A stretch of DNA of 64,000 nt from Actinomycetes bacterium (GCA_030614915.1 JAUXAG010000005.1:84568-148567), one strand, 5' to 3'. Shown: positions 53,974-63,161, counted from the stretch's first letter. A program made the numbers and translations. The notes: generated by a model not told the origin, from the letters alone.

Positions 53974-55866
53974 ATGAAACCACAAGAGTATGGCAAGTTG
54001 GTTAGACATCGCACGGTGCGGGCTAAGATCATAGCCAAAGCAGGCAGCATCAACAAGGCGATAGCAGCAGGGTTATTAAAGGATACGGCTGAGGTTACGC
54101 TCTCGGAAGCAGTGGTGATGGGTCTGTTACGCCAAGGGGTGAGAATATTTCTTTCGGTGTTAGGGCATGGCTCGACCGAAATCGGCGAAGTACTTAGGAT
54201 TTATCAAGAGGTGGGCGTGGTGCGCACTTGTGGTGTACGCAACGAAATAGAGGCTGCCCACGCGGCCACGGCCTTGCGCTGGGTCACCGGCGAAAAGGCG
54301 GCGGTTGTTACTTCGATAGGTCCTGGAGCATTGCAGGCTATGGCTGGCTCTCTGGTCAGCGCATCCGACGGAATAGGTGTCTGGCACATATATGGTGACG
54401 AAACAACTGAGGATGAAGGTCCCAACATGCAGCAAATCCCCAAGCATGAACAGGGTCTCTTCCTGCGGTTATGCCAGACTATGGGCCAGGCTTATACATT
54501 GCACACACCGGAGGCTGTTTTTAGCGCATTGCGTCGCGGACTGAATACTGTGGATCATCCTCATAGGGCTGGTCCTTTCTATTTGCTGCTGCCGATGAAT
54601 ACACAATGCCGGTTAATAAAGGATTTTAATATTAACGAGCTGCCGTGTGGAGCTCCGCCGGCCCTTGGGGCTGCTGCGAGTGGATATAAAGAGGCTGTCG
54701 AAGCGTTACAGAACGCGTCCCGCGTAGTTGTCAGGGCCGGTGGGGGTGCGAGGACAGCTGGGAAGGAAATTGAAACATTTCTGGAGTTGATTGACGGCGT
54801 GGCGGTAATAAGTCCGCTGGTATCCGGCGTAATTCCATACGCTCAGCGGCGCAATATGACCGTGGGCGGATCAAAGGGTAGCCTGAGCGGTAACTACGCG
54901 ATGGAAGAGGCGGACTTACTCGTGGCTGTTGGCACTCGGTTTGTTTGTCAGAGCGATTGCAGCCGAACGGGTTATCCCAAGGTAGAGCGGGTTATTAATA
55001 TAAACGCGGATATCGAATCGGCGTTACACTACAACAAGACAATCGCCCTGGTGGGAGAGATATCGGCGACTCTGGGAAAGTTAATCGCTGAACTCAAGGC
55101 AAGCGGCATCAATAAATCCAGCGGCAAATCACAGTGGCTAGCTGACTGCGGTCTGAAGAAGCAGCAGTGGGAACAATTCAAGTCGAAGCGTTACGAAAAT
55201 CCCAGCCTGTATGATGAGGCTTTTGGACGCGAAGTGCTCACACAACCTGGGGCTATCAAAACGATTACAGACTGGGCGAGAGAGAAGGAGGCAGTTACGT
55301 TCTTCGATGCCGGCGATGTACAGGCCAACGGTTTTCAAATCGTAGAAGACGACAAACTTGGAAGGACATTTACAGAAACCGGAGCGAGCTATATGGGGTT
55401 CGCTGTATCGGCTCTTTTGGCTACGGGACTAACAAGGAAGAGATTTTACGGAGTGGCTTTAACCGGTGACGGCTCCTTTATGATGAATCCTCAGATACTT
55501 GTCGATGGTGTCGAACACGGGGCAAGGGGCTGCATTGTTTTGCTGGACAATCGCCGCATGAGTGCGATTTCAGGCTTACAAATAGCACAATATGGCAAAG
55601 ACCACGCGACTAATGATCGTGTTGAGGTTGATTACGTATCCATGGCCAATTCCTTCAAAGGTGTGAAAGCTTTCCACGGCGGGTATTCTCCTAAGGAATT
55701 GCTGGCAGCATTGGAAAATGCTCGCAAACATGAAGGACTGTCATTAGTTTATGTACCTGTTTATTTCGGCGATAACGAGCTTGGCGGCATGGGCGTATTT
55801 GGACGATGGAATGTCGGTAAGTGGTGCGACGAAGTGCAATCGCTTCGGCATGAGATAGGACTATAA
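53974..55866 (+). CDS. ThDP-dependent enzyme, IolD/acetolactate synthase-like
   Basis: 630 residues. The N-terminal Pyr domain has LSVLGHGSTEIGEVL and RNEIEAAHAATAL (the activating Glu). A central domain follows, and the PP domain has ALTGDGSFMMNPQILVDGVE ending in LLDN, the ThDP-Mg motif. Length and the G-H-G motif near residue 70 suit IolD (a C-C hydrolase of inositol catabolism) better than acetolactate synthase, but similarity looks distant. With MmsA/IolA-like and RpiB-like neighbours, a ring-opening or C-C-cleaving step on a polyol-derived diketone is plausible. ATG 53974 has AAAGG upstream. Confidence 0.75.
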   Translation: MKPQEYGKLVRHRTVRAKIIAKAGSINKAIAAGLLKDTAEVTLSEAVVMGLLRQGVRIFLSVLGHGSTEIGEVLRIYQEVGVVRTCGVRNEIEAAHAATALRWVTGEKAAVVTSIGPGALQAMAGSLVSASDGIGVWHIYGDETTEDEGPNMQQIPKHEQGLFLRLCQTMGQAYTLHTPEAVFSALRRGLNTVDHPHRAGPFYLLLPMNTQCRLIKDFNINELPCGAPPALGAAASGYKEAVEALQNASRVVVRAGGGARTAGKEIETFLELIDGVAVISPLVSGVIPYAQRRNMTVGGSKGSLSGNYAMEEADLLVAVGTRFVCQSDCSRTGYPKVERVININADIESALHYNKTIALVGEISATLGKLIAELKASGINKSSGKSQWLADCGLKKQQWEQFKSKRYENPSLYDEAFGREVLTQPGAIKTITDWAREKEAVTFFDAGDVQANGFQIVEDDKLGRTFTETGASYMGFAVSALLATGLTRKRFYGVALTGDGSFMMNPQILVDGVEHGARGCIVLLDNRRMSAISGLQIAQYGKDHATNDRVEVDYVSMANSFKGVKAFHGGYSPKELLAALENARKHEGLSLVYVPVYFGDNELGGMGVFGRWNVGKWCDEVQSLRHEIGL

Positions 55867-55880
55867 TTGGAGTTTTGAAG

Positions 55881-56741
55881 ATGCCGGGTTGCAATAACAA
55901 CAGTAGGCTTTCGGCTGAGGAAGTTCAGGAGCTCAAGCAGATTTGCCGGTACGTACGGAAGATGATCATTAATACTGTGGCTGATGCGGGGTGCGGACAT
56001 ACGGGTGGCTCTCTTTCGGAAGTGGAGATACTTGTTGGCCTTTATTTTCGGATAATGAATATCGATCCGCACAACCCAAGTTGGCAGGAGAGAGACCGTT
56101 TTGTTCTAAGCAAAGGACATGCCAGTCCGGGTTATTACAGCGTGTTGGCGAATCGTGGTTATTTCTATGAAGGGAAACTGGCGGATTTCAATGCCATAGA
56201 TTCGATGCTTCAGGGACATCCCTGCATGGTGAAGACGCCGGGCGTGGACATGTCCACGGGCTCGCTGGGACAGGGATTGTCTGCAGGTATCGGTATGTGC
56301 CTGGGGCGCGACAAGCGTGGTCTTGATTTCAAGGTTTATGTATTGATGGGCGACGGAGAGCTGCAGGAAGGCCAAATATGGGAAGCGGCCATGTACGCAG
56401 GTTTTCATAAGCTCAGTGGCCTAATCGGTATCGTGGATTACAACAAGGTCCAGTTGGCCGGTACGGTTGTGGAAACGCTGGACCTTGAACCCTTGGCTGA
56501 CAAATGGAAAGCCTTCGGCTGGAAAGTTCTAGAGTGCGATGGGCATGATATCGGTGAAGTTGTCGATACTATCCAGAAGGCAAAGCGCATGAGTGAATCC
56601 GGTCCGGTGGTCGTTATTGCTAAGACTATTAAAGGTAAGGGCGTCTCCTTTATGGAAGGTAAGTTCCAGTGGCATGCGAAAGCGCCCAGTGAATCAGAAA
56701 GAAAACTAGCCCTTGAAGAAATTGACAGCTGTGTTGAATAG
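55881..56741 (+). CDS. Transketolase, N-terminal subunit
   Basis: 286 residues from ATG 55881 (GGAG at 8 bases). CGHTGGSLSEVEILVGLYF, LSKGHASPGYYSVLANRGYF, STGSLGQGLSAGIGMCLGRD and MGDGELQEGQIWEAAMYAG are the ThDP-binding half of transketolase. Split transketolases often act on non-standard substrates (apulose phosphate, sulfosugars), although they can also be ordinary. The partner is next, 10 bases away. Confidence 0.9.
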   Translation: MPGCNNNSRLSAEEVQELKQICRYVRKMIINTVADAGCGHTGGSLSEVEILVGLYFRIMNIDPHNPSWQERDRFVLSKGHASPGYYSVLANRGYFYEGKLADFNAIDSMLQGHPCMVKTPGVDMSTGSLGQGLSAGIGMCLGRDKRGLDFKVYVLMGDGELQEGQIWEAAMYAGFHKLSGLIGIVDYNKVQLAGTVVETLDLEPLADKWKAFGWKVLECDGHDIGEVVDTIQKAKRMSESGPVVVIAKTIKGKGVSFMEGKFQWHAKAPSESERKLALEEIDSCVE

Positions 56742-56751
56742 GTAAACTACT

Positions 56752-57693
56752 ATGAAGATTGGCGAAATGATAGCTCCGCGTGCTGCATTTGGTGACGCTC
56801 TGGTCGAACTCGGCGGCAAAGATCAGGAGGTGGTTGTTTTTGATTCGGACGTTGGGACAAGTACGCAAACAGCTCGCTTTAAAGGTGCCTATCCTGATCG
56901 TTTTTATCAAGTAGGTATTGCTGAACAGAACATGGTAGCAATGGCGGCGGGTATGAGCACGCTTGGATTCAGGCCTTGGGTGTCGACCTTCGCGGTTTTC
57001 CTGGCAAAGCGTGCAGCAGATCAGGTGCGCGTTTCTATCGCCTATCCGAAGCTGAACGTCAAGCTTAACGGGGCTTACGGTGGTATTCCGACGGGCAAGG
57101 CTGGGGCGACGCATCAGTCGGTTGAAGATATCGCGGTTATGCGCTGTATGCCACATATGACTGTAGTCTGTCCGGGCGATGCCTACGAGACCGAACAAGC
57201 GGTTTACGAGGCAAACAAATTCGTTGGGCCATTGTATTTGCGTACTGTTCGATGTCCGGTGCCGATTATTTTCGACAAGAATCACTTATTTGAAATCGGC
57301 AGAGCCTACACATTGCATGAAGGCAATCAGGTAACGATTATTTCCACGGGTATGATGACTCCCAAGGCGCTAAGGGCAGCTTTGGAACTCGAGAAGGACG
57401 GCATCAAGGCTCGTTTGATTCACATGCCCACTATCAAGCCAATGGACGAAGAAGCAATTGTCAAGGCCAGTAAAGAAACGGGGCAGATTATTACTATTGA
57501 AAACCACAGCCGACTCGGCGGACTTGGTGGAGCTGTGGCCGAAGTACTCAGCGAGCACGCCCCATGCAAGCTACATCGGCTGGGTTTTCCTGACTGTTTC
57601 GGCGAATCCGGCGACAATGAAGCGATCTTCAGTAAGTTCGGCGTAAATACCGAATGCATAATCAGCAAAGCTAAGGAAATGATAAAATGTTAG
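56752..57693 (+). CDS. Transketolase, C-terminal subunit
   Basis: 313 residues. VFDSDVGTSTQTARFKGAYP, RFYQVGIAEQNMVAMAAGMS (the catalytic Glu) and GIPTGKAGATHQSVEDIAVM mark the Pyr half, followed by the transketolase C domain. It forms the holoenzyme with the preceding subunit, moving two-carbon units between ketose and aldose. The ribosome site is weak, suggesting coupling to the upstream gene. Confidence 0.9.
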   Translation: MKIGEMIAPRAAFGDALVELGGKDQEVVVFDSDVGTSTQTARFKGAYPDRFYQVGIAEQNMVAMAAGMSTLGFRPWVSTFAVFLAKRAADQVRVSIAYPKLNVKLNGAYGGIPTGKAGATHQSVEDIAVMRCMPHMTVVCPGDAYETEQAVYEANKFVGPLYLRTVRCPVPIIFDKNHLFEIGRAYTLHEGNQVTIISTGMMTPKALRAALELEKDGIKARLIHMPTIKPMDEEAIVKASKETGQIITIENHSRLGGLGGAVAEVLSEHAPCKLHRLGFPDCFGESGDNEAIFSKFGVNTECIISKAKEMIKC

Positions 57694-57731
57694 GGTCCGA
57701 AGAACAGAAATTTTAGTAACAGGAGCCTACA

Positions 57732-59213
57732 ATGGGACTGAAAGTTGTCAAGAACTACGTTAATGGCAAATGGGTAGAAGCTGAGAACACGGGTTTTATA
57801 GATATCGAAAACCCCAGCACCGGCGAGGTATTGGCTAAGGATCCTTTTTCGACGACGGAAGAAGTCAATCGGGCTATTGATGCTGCGGCTGTGGCTTTTG
57901 AAGGATGGTCCAAGACTCCGGTTTCCAGACGAGTGCAGCCTCTTTATAAGCTGATAGAGATCATTCGCGCCAATGAGGAGAAGATTGCCCGCACATTGGT
58001 TAAAGAGATGGGTAAGTCTCTGCCGGACGCCCGAGCTGAGATCAAACGTGTCTATGAGAACTGCGAGGTGGCCTGCGGGATGCCAGTGCTGCAGCAGGGG
58101 GATAAACTAATTGGAGCATCCTACGGCATCGATGGCGAGGTTATTCGTCTACCGATAGGCGTATTTGCTATGATAGCACCTTTTAATTTCCCGGCCATGG
58201 TGCCGTTCTGGTTTTTGCCCTATGCACTGGCTACGGGTAACACCTTTCTTGTCAAGGCCTCCAAGCAGGTCCCGTTGACAATGCAACTGATTACTGAATA
58301 CATTGATGAAGCCGACTTTCCACCGGGCGTGTTTAATCTGATAAACGGAGACAAGACAGTTGCTGAGGCCTTTATGGACAGTCCCAAAGTCAAGGGTATC
58401 TCGATTGTCGGTTCTACTAAGACTTGCCGCATCGTGGCCCAAAGATGTGCTCAGACTAATAAACGCTTTCAAGCAATGGGGGCCGCCAAAAACCATCTGG
58501 TGGCTATGCCGGATGCAAAAATGGATGACATGATCCGCAATATGATAAGTTCCTGCTTTGGTTGTGCCGGGCAGCGATGCATGGCTAGTTCGGCCCTTGT
58601 TGCTGTTGGCGACAAATTGTACAAAGAGGTTTGCGAGAAATTTGTTCAAGCCTCCAAGGAGGTAATTGTAGCAAACCCACTAGATCCGAAGGTGGCCGAT
58701 GAGTCGATGGTGATGGGGCCGGTGATTTCGGGCAAGGCAAAAAAGTTCATCCTGGGGATGATCGAAACCGGAATCAAAGAAGGCGCAACTTTGGCCTTGG
58801 ACGGTCGCGGTTTGGTTGTGCCGGGCTGTGAAAAGGGCTATTTCGTCGGACCTACTGTCTTTACCGATGTAAAACCCGGCATGGAAATTCATAGTACTGA
58901 AATCTTTGGTCCCGTGGTGGTGGTTCTGAAAGCTGATACACTGGACGAGGCTATCAAGATAATCAACGATCATCAGTACGGGAATGGAGCATCCATCTAT
59001 ACGCAGAATGGCTACTGGGCCAGGAAGTTCAAACTTGAAGTCCAATGCGGGATGATCGGAATTAACGTCGGTATTCCCGCCCCGGTGGCTTATCTGCCGT
59101 TTGGTGGCATGAAGGAATCGCAGTACGCGGACATCAAAGCTCAAGGCAAAGCCATTATTAATTTCTACACGGAACCGAAGATTGTTATTGAGCGGTATTG
59201 GCCAGAAGACTAA
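57732..59213 (+). CDS. Aldehyde dehydrogenase, MmsA/IolA-like
   Basis: 493 residues. FAMIAPFNFPAMVPFWFLPY, GSTKTCRIVAQRC, MGAAKNHLVAMPDAKMDD and CFGCAGQRCMASSALVAVGD follow the methylmalonate-semialdehyde dehydrogenase pattern: Cys nucleophile in Q-R-C-M, and A-K-N-H in place of the usual general-base Glu region. That branch is CoA-acylating. It likely oxidises a short semialdehyde released by the ThDP enzymes. AGGAG precedes ATG 57732. Confidence 0.87.
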   Translation: MGLKVVKNYVNGKWVEAENTGFIDIENPSTGEVLAKDPFSTTEEVNRAIDAAAVAFEGWSKTPVSRRVQPLYKLIEIIRANEEKIARTLVKEMGKSLPDARAEIKRVYENCEVACGMPVLQQGDKLIGASYGIDGEVIRLPIGVFAMIAPFNFPAMVPFWFLPYALATGNTFLVKASKQVPLTMQLITEYIDEADFPPGVFNLINGDKTVAEAFMDSPKVKGISIVGSTKTCRIVAQRCAQTNKRFQAMGAAKNHLVAMPDAKMDDMIRNMISSCFGCAGQRCMASSALVAVGDKLYKEVCEKFVQASKEVIVANPLDPKVADESMVMGPVISGKAKKFILGMIETGIKEGATLALDGRGLVVPGCEKGYFVGPTVFTDVKPGMEIHSTEIFGPVVVVLKADTLDEAIKIINDHQYGNGASIYTQNGYWARKFKLEVQCGMIGINVGIPAPVAYLPFGGMKESQYADIKAQGKAIINFYTEPKIVIERYWPED

Positions 59214-59227
59214 GAGGGCGAAAAACC

Positions 59228-59857
59228 ATGAGAATAGCAGTCATTAACGAGACCAGCGCAGCTGATAAGAACAAAGATATCGTGGCGGCACTGGAAGGAC
59301 GGGGCCATGATATAATCAACGCCGGTATGAAGAAAACAGGAGCTCAGCCTGAGTTGACATATATTCATACTGGTTTGTTGGCGGCAATGTTGTTGAATCT
59401 AAAACGAGTTGATCTTGTCGTCGGCGGTTGTGGAACTGGTCAGGGGTTTTTGAATTCAGTTATGCAATATCCGGGAGTTTGTTGCGGGCTGATTCAAAAT
59501 CCACTGGATGCCTGGCTGTTCGGTCAGATTAATGGGGGCAATTGCATCTCGCTGGCATTAAACTTCGGCTACGGCTGGGCGGGCGATATCAATTTGAAGT
59601 TCATCTTCGATCGGCTTTTTTCATTAGAACAGTTCGGCCTGGGCTATCCGCCACACAGGCAGGAGTCGCAGCAGCAGAGCATTCGAATGTTGAACGAGGT
59701 TTCGAAGGCAACCCATCGTGATTTTGCCGAGATCAGCGCCGTTCTAGCAGATCCGGTTATAAAACCGGTGCTGAGTTATCCTGGCGTCGCTGAACTTCTG
59801 GATATTGACGCCGTGAAAGATAGCCGGATCAAAAAGTCGCTGCTTTCAAGGAAGTAG
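59228..59857 (+). CDS. RpiB/LacA/LacB-family sugar isomerase
   Basis: 209 residues from ATG 59228, longer than the ~150 of RpiB. VDLVVGGCGTGQGF holds the catalytic Cys and the C-G-T-G phosphate/diol loop. A C-terminal extension (about 150-209) is not part of classic RpiB. N-terminal IAVINETSAADKNKDIVAAL replaces the usual H/D-rich start. It probably isomerises an aldose/ketose made or used by the transketolase; the substrate is unknown. Confidence 0.8.
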   Translation: MRIAVINETSAADKNKDIVAALEGRGHDIINAGMKKTGAQPELTYIHTGLLAAMLLNLKRVDLVVGGCGTGQGFLNSVMQYPGVCCGLIQNPLDAWLFGQINGGNCISLALNFGYGWAGDINLKFIFDRLFSLEQFGLGYPPHRQESQQQSIRMLNEVSKATHRDFAEISAVLADPVIKPVLSYPGVAELLDIDAVKDSRIKKSLLSRK

Positions 59858-60104
59858 TGACCAACGTCAATTATAAATTCCCCTCCCGTTGCCTCCCTGA
59901 CGAATGTTACTATAGTTTCAGGGTATGAGTAGATCAACACTCTGTGTTCTCGGGCTTCTTTCTCCTCCTAAACTCTGATATCCAGGATCAAAGCAGGAAA
60001 GGGTAGGGCCCGCCCCCATGGGGGCGGGCGGCGACAACGTTTCGGAAGCGACTGAGCGTCTGTCAAAAAATATCCTTCTGTCGAACATGCGGCCCTCAAC
60101 CGCC
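59858..60104. other. Convergent gap with GC-rich palindrome
   Basis: No gene is seen between the converging clusters. The minus-strand frames here have no recognisable domain. The palindrome at 60008-60029 is listed separately. Confidence 0.4.
60008..60029. repeat. 22-bp perfect GC-rich palindrome
   Basis: GCCCGCCCCCA, then TGGGGGCGGGC: self-complementary over its whole length. It lies between converging genes and could act as a bidirectional transcription block, although no T-tract follows. Confidence 0.8.
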
Positions 60105-60253
60105 TTAGCCAACGCCAGCACCCACGGCTTCGATTTCCTTGGCCTGGCCATCTTGGTCCATACAGGCATACACCAGATTCCTTGCTATTCTCTGCCGCCA
60201 TTGCCGAACGCGACGCTGGAGTGTCCTGAGCTGACCGTCGGGCAAACGTCCGT
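60105..60253 (-). pseudogene. Transposase/integrase remnant
   Basis: Codons directly after the AroE-like stop read GRLPDGQLRTLQRRVRQWRQ then RIARNLVYACMD. This R-T-L-Q-R-R-x-x-x-W-R text is familiar from transposases of the Mu/IS21-like integrase group. No start and no catalytic motifs are present. The frame abuts the AroE-like gene exactly. Confidence 0.45.
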
Positions 60254-61120
60254 TCATCCAGACAGAGCGGACTCTAAGGATTCCCGCATTACTTCCAGCG
60301 ACGGCCAAACACCGGTCCACTTCTCGAATGCAATCGCGCCCTGGCGGACAAGCATTCCAAGGCCACCAAGCGTTTTTGCTCCCCTGTTTCTTGCCATTCT
60401 AAGAAACGGCGTGTCGGGCGGATTGGGGATCACGTCACAAACGACCATTCTTTCGTTGATGGTATCTTCCTTTACTGGCGGCATCTCGTCTACGTTGGGG
60501 TATAGGCCCAGCGGCGTGGCATGAACCAGAATATCGGTATCCTTCGGGACGGATAATTCTCCTTCCCACGGCTGAAATTCCGCTTCAGTTGAAGTGCCTT
60601 CCTGGAGTGTCTTGACTAAAGAAACTCCCATTTCGCTTTCGCAGGCCCGATTCACAACCAGGATGCGCTGTGCCCCCGCCAGTGCCAATTCTACACAAAT
60701 AGCCCTTCCCGCACCGCCTGCGCCCATGCACACTATCCTCTTTCCTTTGGGTTCTACTTTGCCGTCTTCAATTAGCGAAGTCAGGAATCCCTTGCCGTCG
60801 GTGTTCTCTCCTATGAACTCATCTCCCTCTCGCCAAACGGTATTCACTGCACCGATCAGTCTAGCGTCGTCAGCCACCTTGTCCAGGAGGGGGACAATCT
60901 TGACCTTATGGGGCATAGTGACGTTGAAGCCACTGAAATTCATAGCCCGTACGCCCTCTACAGCCGCCTTAAGGTCCGCAGCCTTGACTCGCAAATTCAA
61001 ATAACGCCAATTCAGGTCGGCAGCCCTGAAAGCAGCTTCTTCCATTATGTAGCTCGGGTTCTCATCAACTGGGTCGCCAAATACACCAACGAGGTACATT
61101 CTTTGTGGTTTCTGACTCAT
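60254..61120 (-). CDS. Shikimate dehydrogenase-like oxidoreductase (AroE family)
   Basis: 288 residues. NVTMPHKVKI (catalytic Lys), GENTDGKGFL (Asp) and MGAGGAGRAICVEL (NADP loop) are conserved. The N-terminal site, where AroE has S-x-S for the shikimate carboxylate, reads GDPVDENPSYIMEEAAF, so the substrate is probably not shikimate. It lies with Ldh2-like and RraA-like genes, not with aromatic biosynthesis genes. GGAG precedes ATG 61120 at 7 bases. It probably reduces a polyol- or cyclitol-related keto compound. Confidence 0.82.
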   Translation of the reverse strand: MSQKPQRMYLVGVFGDPVDENPSYIMEEAAFRAADLNWRYLNLRVKAADLKAAVEGVRAMNFSGFNVTMPHKVKIVPLLDKVADDARLIGAVNTVWREGDEFIGENTDGKGFLTSLIEDGKVEPKGKRIVCMGAGGAGRAICVELALAGAQRILVVNRACESEMGVSLVKTLQEGTSTEAEFQPWEGELSVPKDTDILVHATPLGLYPNVDEMPPVKEDTINERMVVCDVIPNPPDTPFLRMARNRGAKTLGGLGMLVRQGAIAFEKWTGVWPSLEVMRESLESALSG

Positions 61121-61174
61121 TTGCTATCTCCATTCAAGAGACCATCTGTATATGAAAGTGGGGTGCCAGATAAT

Positions 61175-62224
61175 CTAATCCGGTATCTGGACTCCAAATT
61201 TTTCAGCCAATGTACAGATATTACTCCACAAGACCTCGTCTACTGGAATTCCGTCGCGTTCTCTTTGTTCCTTGGTGTTGTACTCGATCTCTCCGGGTAT
61301 CAAAACTTCCGCTACGCCAGGACATGTGGGTATAGATTTAATGTGTTTAAGGACGCCATCGACTTCTGCACAAAAAGTTTGATGTGAAAGGAACTTATCC
61401 GGATCAACGGTCACAACGAAAATGCCATTACCCTCTTTGTAATCAGGCTTGTAGGAGGGGCCATAGCCGGTCAAGACATGACCGAGCAGTTCGGCCGCTA
61501 TACCAAGGCCAAAGCCTTTATGTGCCGCCATGGGCAACAAGGCGCCGATAGTTCGTCCATCCATTTCACGGAAATCGTTGGGATCCGTCGTCGGATTCCC
61601 CTTGTCGTCTATTATCCATCCCTGTGGCACTTTTTCTCCTTCACGTCTGAGATTATTTATTTTGCCCGCAGCTGCAATAGATGTCGAAATATCTAATACC
61701 AGAGGCTTCATTTCGCCTGCCGGGACCCCGATGGCTATGGGATTTGTTCCAAGTGCTCTTTTCCTTCCGCCGGAAGGCGCAACCCACCCTCCTTGGGGGC
61801 CCGATCCGCACCATAACATTCCGATCATTCCCGCATCTGTGGCAGCCTTTGCATATGCCCATAGAATCCCGACGTGATTTAGATTGGTCACGGTTAAGGC
61901 GGCAATACCGGACTCCCTGCACATTTCGATTGCCGCGTTCATAACATCGGTCATCGTAATCGCCCCAAAACCCCTATGACCATCCGCTCGCGCTATGCTT
62001 GGGGTCGTCTTGATGATTTCGGTTCTCGCCTCAGGTTTGATCTTGCCAATTTCAAGGTCTTTGATGAATCGAGGAATCAAGTTCACGCCATGAGTGTCAT
62101 GACCATACAAGCAGTTCTGCACAATGTGATTGCTGACCAGCAGAGCTATCTCAGCGGAGACTCCCATCTTTTCAAAGAAGCTCACAGAAATCTTTGTCAG
62201 CTTATCAACACCAACCTTTGGCAT
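61175..62224 (-). CDS. Malate/L-lactate dehydrogenase family oxidoreductase (Ldh2/YiaK type)
   Basis: 349 residues. YGHDTHGVNLIPRFIKDLEI, NLNHVGILWAYAKAATDAGM, LGTNPIAIGVPAGEMKPLVL and MAAHKGFGLGIAAELLGHVL are the family motifs, including the catalytic His. This family covers 2-hydroxyacid, diketogulonate and sulfolactate dehydrogenases. The position between AroE-like and RraA-like genes suggests a 2-hydroxy/2-oxo acid intermediate. GGAAGGAAA precedes ATG 62224. Confidence 0.86.
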   Translation of the reverse strand: MPKVGVDKLTKISVSFFEKMGVSAEIALLVSNHIVQNCLYGHDTHGVNLIPRFIKDLEIGKIKPEARTEIIKTTPSIARADGHRGFGAITMTDVMNAAIEMCRESGIAALTVTNLNHVGILWAYAKAATDAGMIGMLWCGSGPQGGWVAPSGGRKRALGTNPIAIGVPAGEMKPLVLDISTSIAAAGKINNLRREGEKVPQGWIIDDKGNPTTDPNDFREMDGRTIGALLPMAAHKGFGLGIAAELLGHVLTGYGPSYKPDYKEGNGIFVVTVDPDKFLSHQTFCAEVDGVLKHIKSIPTCPGVAEVLIPGEIEYNTKEQRERDGIPVDEVLWSNICTLAEKFGVQIPD

Positions 62225-62333
62225 GGCTATTTCCTTCCAGTTGTGAGTCTCATTATAATATTAGTGAACTTTTCGACCATCACTTCATGAAGGCCTTGAG
62301 CCTTGCCTGCTAAATTTCAGGACAAAAAATATC

Positions 62334-63077
62334 TCATTCGTTCTGTGCTAGCTCTCGGCTTATTTCTTTTATCGCAGATTCATAAAATGTGTTTGTCTTT
62401 GCATGCACTTCACTCACGCCTTCGATTGTAGCTTTTCCCGAATCGACATAACTAAAAAAGCCATCCTCTACTTCCAGCAGCTTCTTTCCCAATAGTGCTA
62501 CTTCTCGGACCAGAGACAGTGGGATCGACGTCACTCCGTCAGCGTCGCCGTGCAGGAGGTCCCCAGGTGATATTGTGACGCCTCCGACCTGAACTGGCAC
62601 GTTCATATCCAGGTGTTGCCCAAAGGCGTGAGAACAACACCGCCCCGCCGCAAAGACAGGAAACCGTCTTCTACGCAGAGCCTGCGTATCACGAATAGAC
62701 CCATTAGTAACAAGGCCGACAACACCAAAGGCCGAATACAAGGAACAGACCATTTCACCCGCCGGAGACCCCAACGGGTCGTCATCCAGATCCTGTATCA
62801 CAAGAATCCGCGGCTCAGGGATTGTGAGTATCGCTTCGACGTGTCTGCCCAGATCTGCATAGGCCGGAGTTGTGTGACCTTCTTGGCGTGTCCGGACGGT
62901 GAGGGTCACGGCGTGACCAACGGCAGGTTCAAGCTCTGGGAATAGTGCCTTGATTGAAGGATGCATGAACCCCTCGTTTTGCGGTCGCACCTTATATGCT
63001 TCTATTGCGTTGCATATAGCAGGGGTGTCAAGATGCTTTAATATTTCAACATATTTCTGCTCAACGCCGGTATTCAT
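62334..63077 (-). CDS. RraA-like protein (HMG/CHA aldolase family)
   Basis: 247 residues from ATG 63077 (AGAGGA at 8 bases; the open frame continues to 63152). LDTPAICNAIEAYKVRP opens it; VTNGSIRDTQALRRRRFPVF and SPGDLLHGDADGVTSIP (metal and Arg sites) match RraA-type class II pyruvate aldolases. In catabolic clusters such proteins cleave 4-hydroxy-2-oxo acids or decarboxylate oxaloacetate. It is the first gene of the minus-strand group. Confidence 0.82.
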   Translation of the reverse strand: MNTGVEQKYVEILKHLDTPAICNAIEAYKVRPQNEGFMHPSIKALFPELEPAVGHAVTLTVRTRQEGHTTPAYADLGRHVEAILTIPEPRILVIQDLDDDPLGSPAGEMVCSLYSAFGVVGLVTNGSIRDTQALRRRRFPVFAAGRCCSHAFGQHLDMNVPVQVGGVTISPGDLLHGDADGVTSIPLSLVREVALLGKKLLEVEDGFFSYVDSGKATIEGVSEVHAKTNTFYESAIKEISRELAQNE

Positions 63078-63161
63078 CTGTCTAATCCTCTCCCACTTTG
63101 GAACGTTTGAGTTTGCATAAACACATATCGGACAACTGCCCCAAGAACGCACAATCGCAAG

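Noticed and set aside
53974..59857. Firm assignment as a sulfoquinovose transketolase pathway
   Set aside because: The split transketolase, isomerase and aldehyde dehydrogenase fit, but there is no sulfoquinovosidase, sulfonate exporter or other diagnostic gene, and the IolD-like enzyme has no place in that route.
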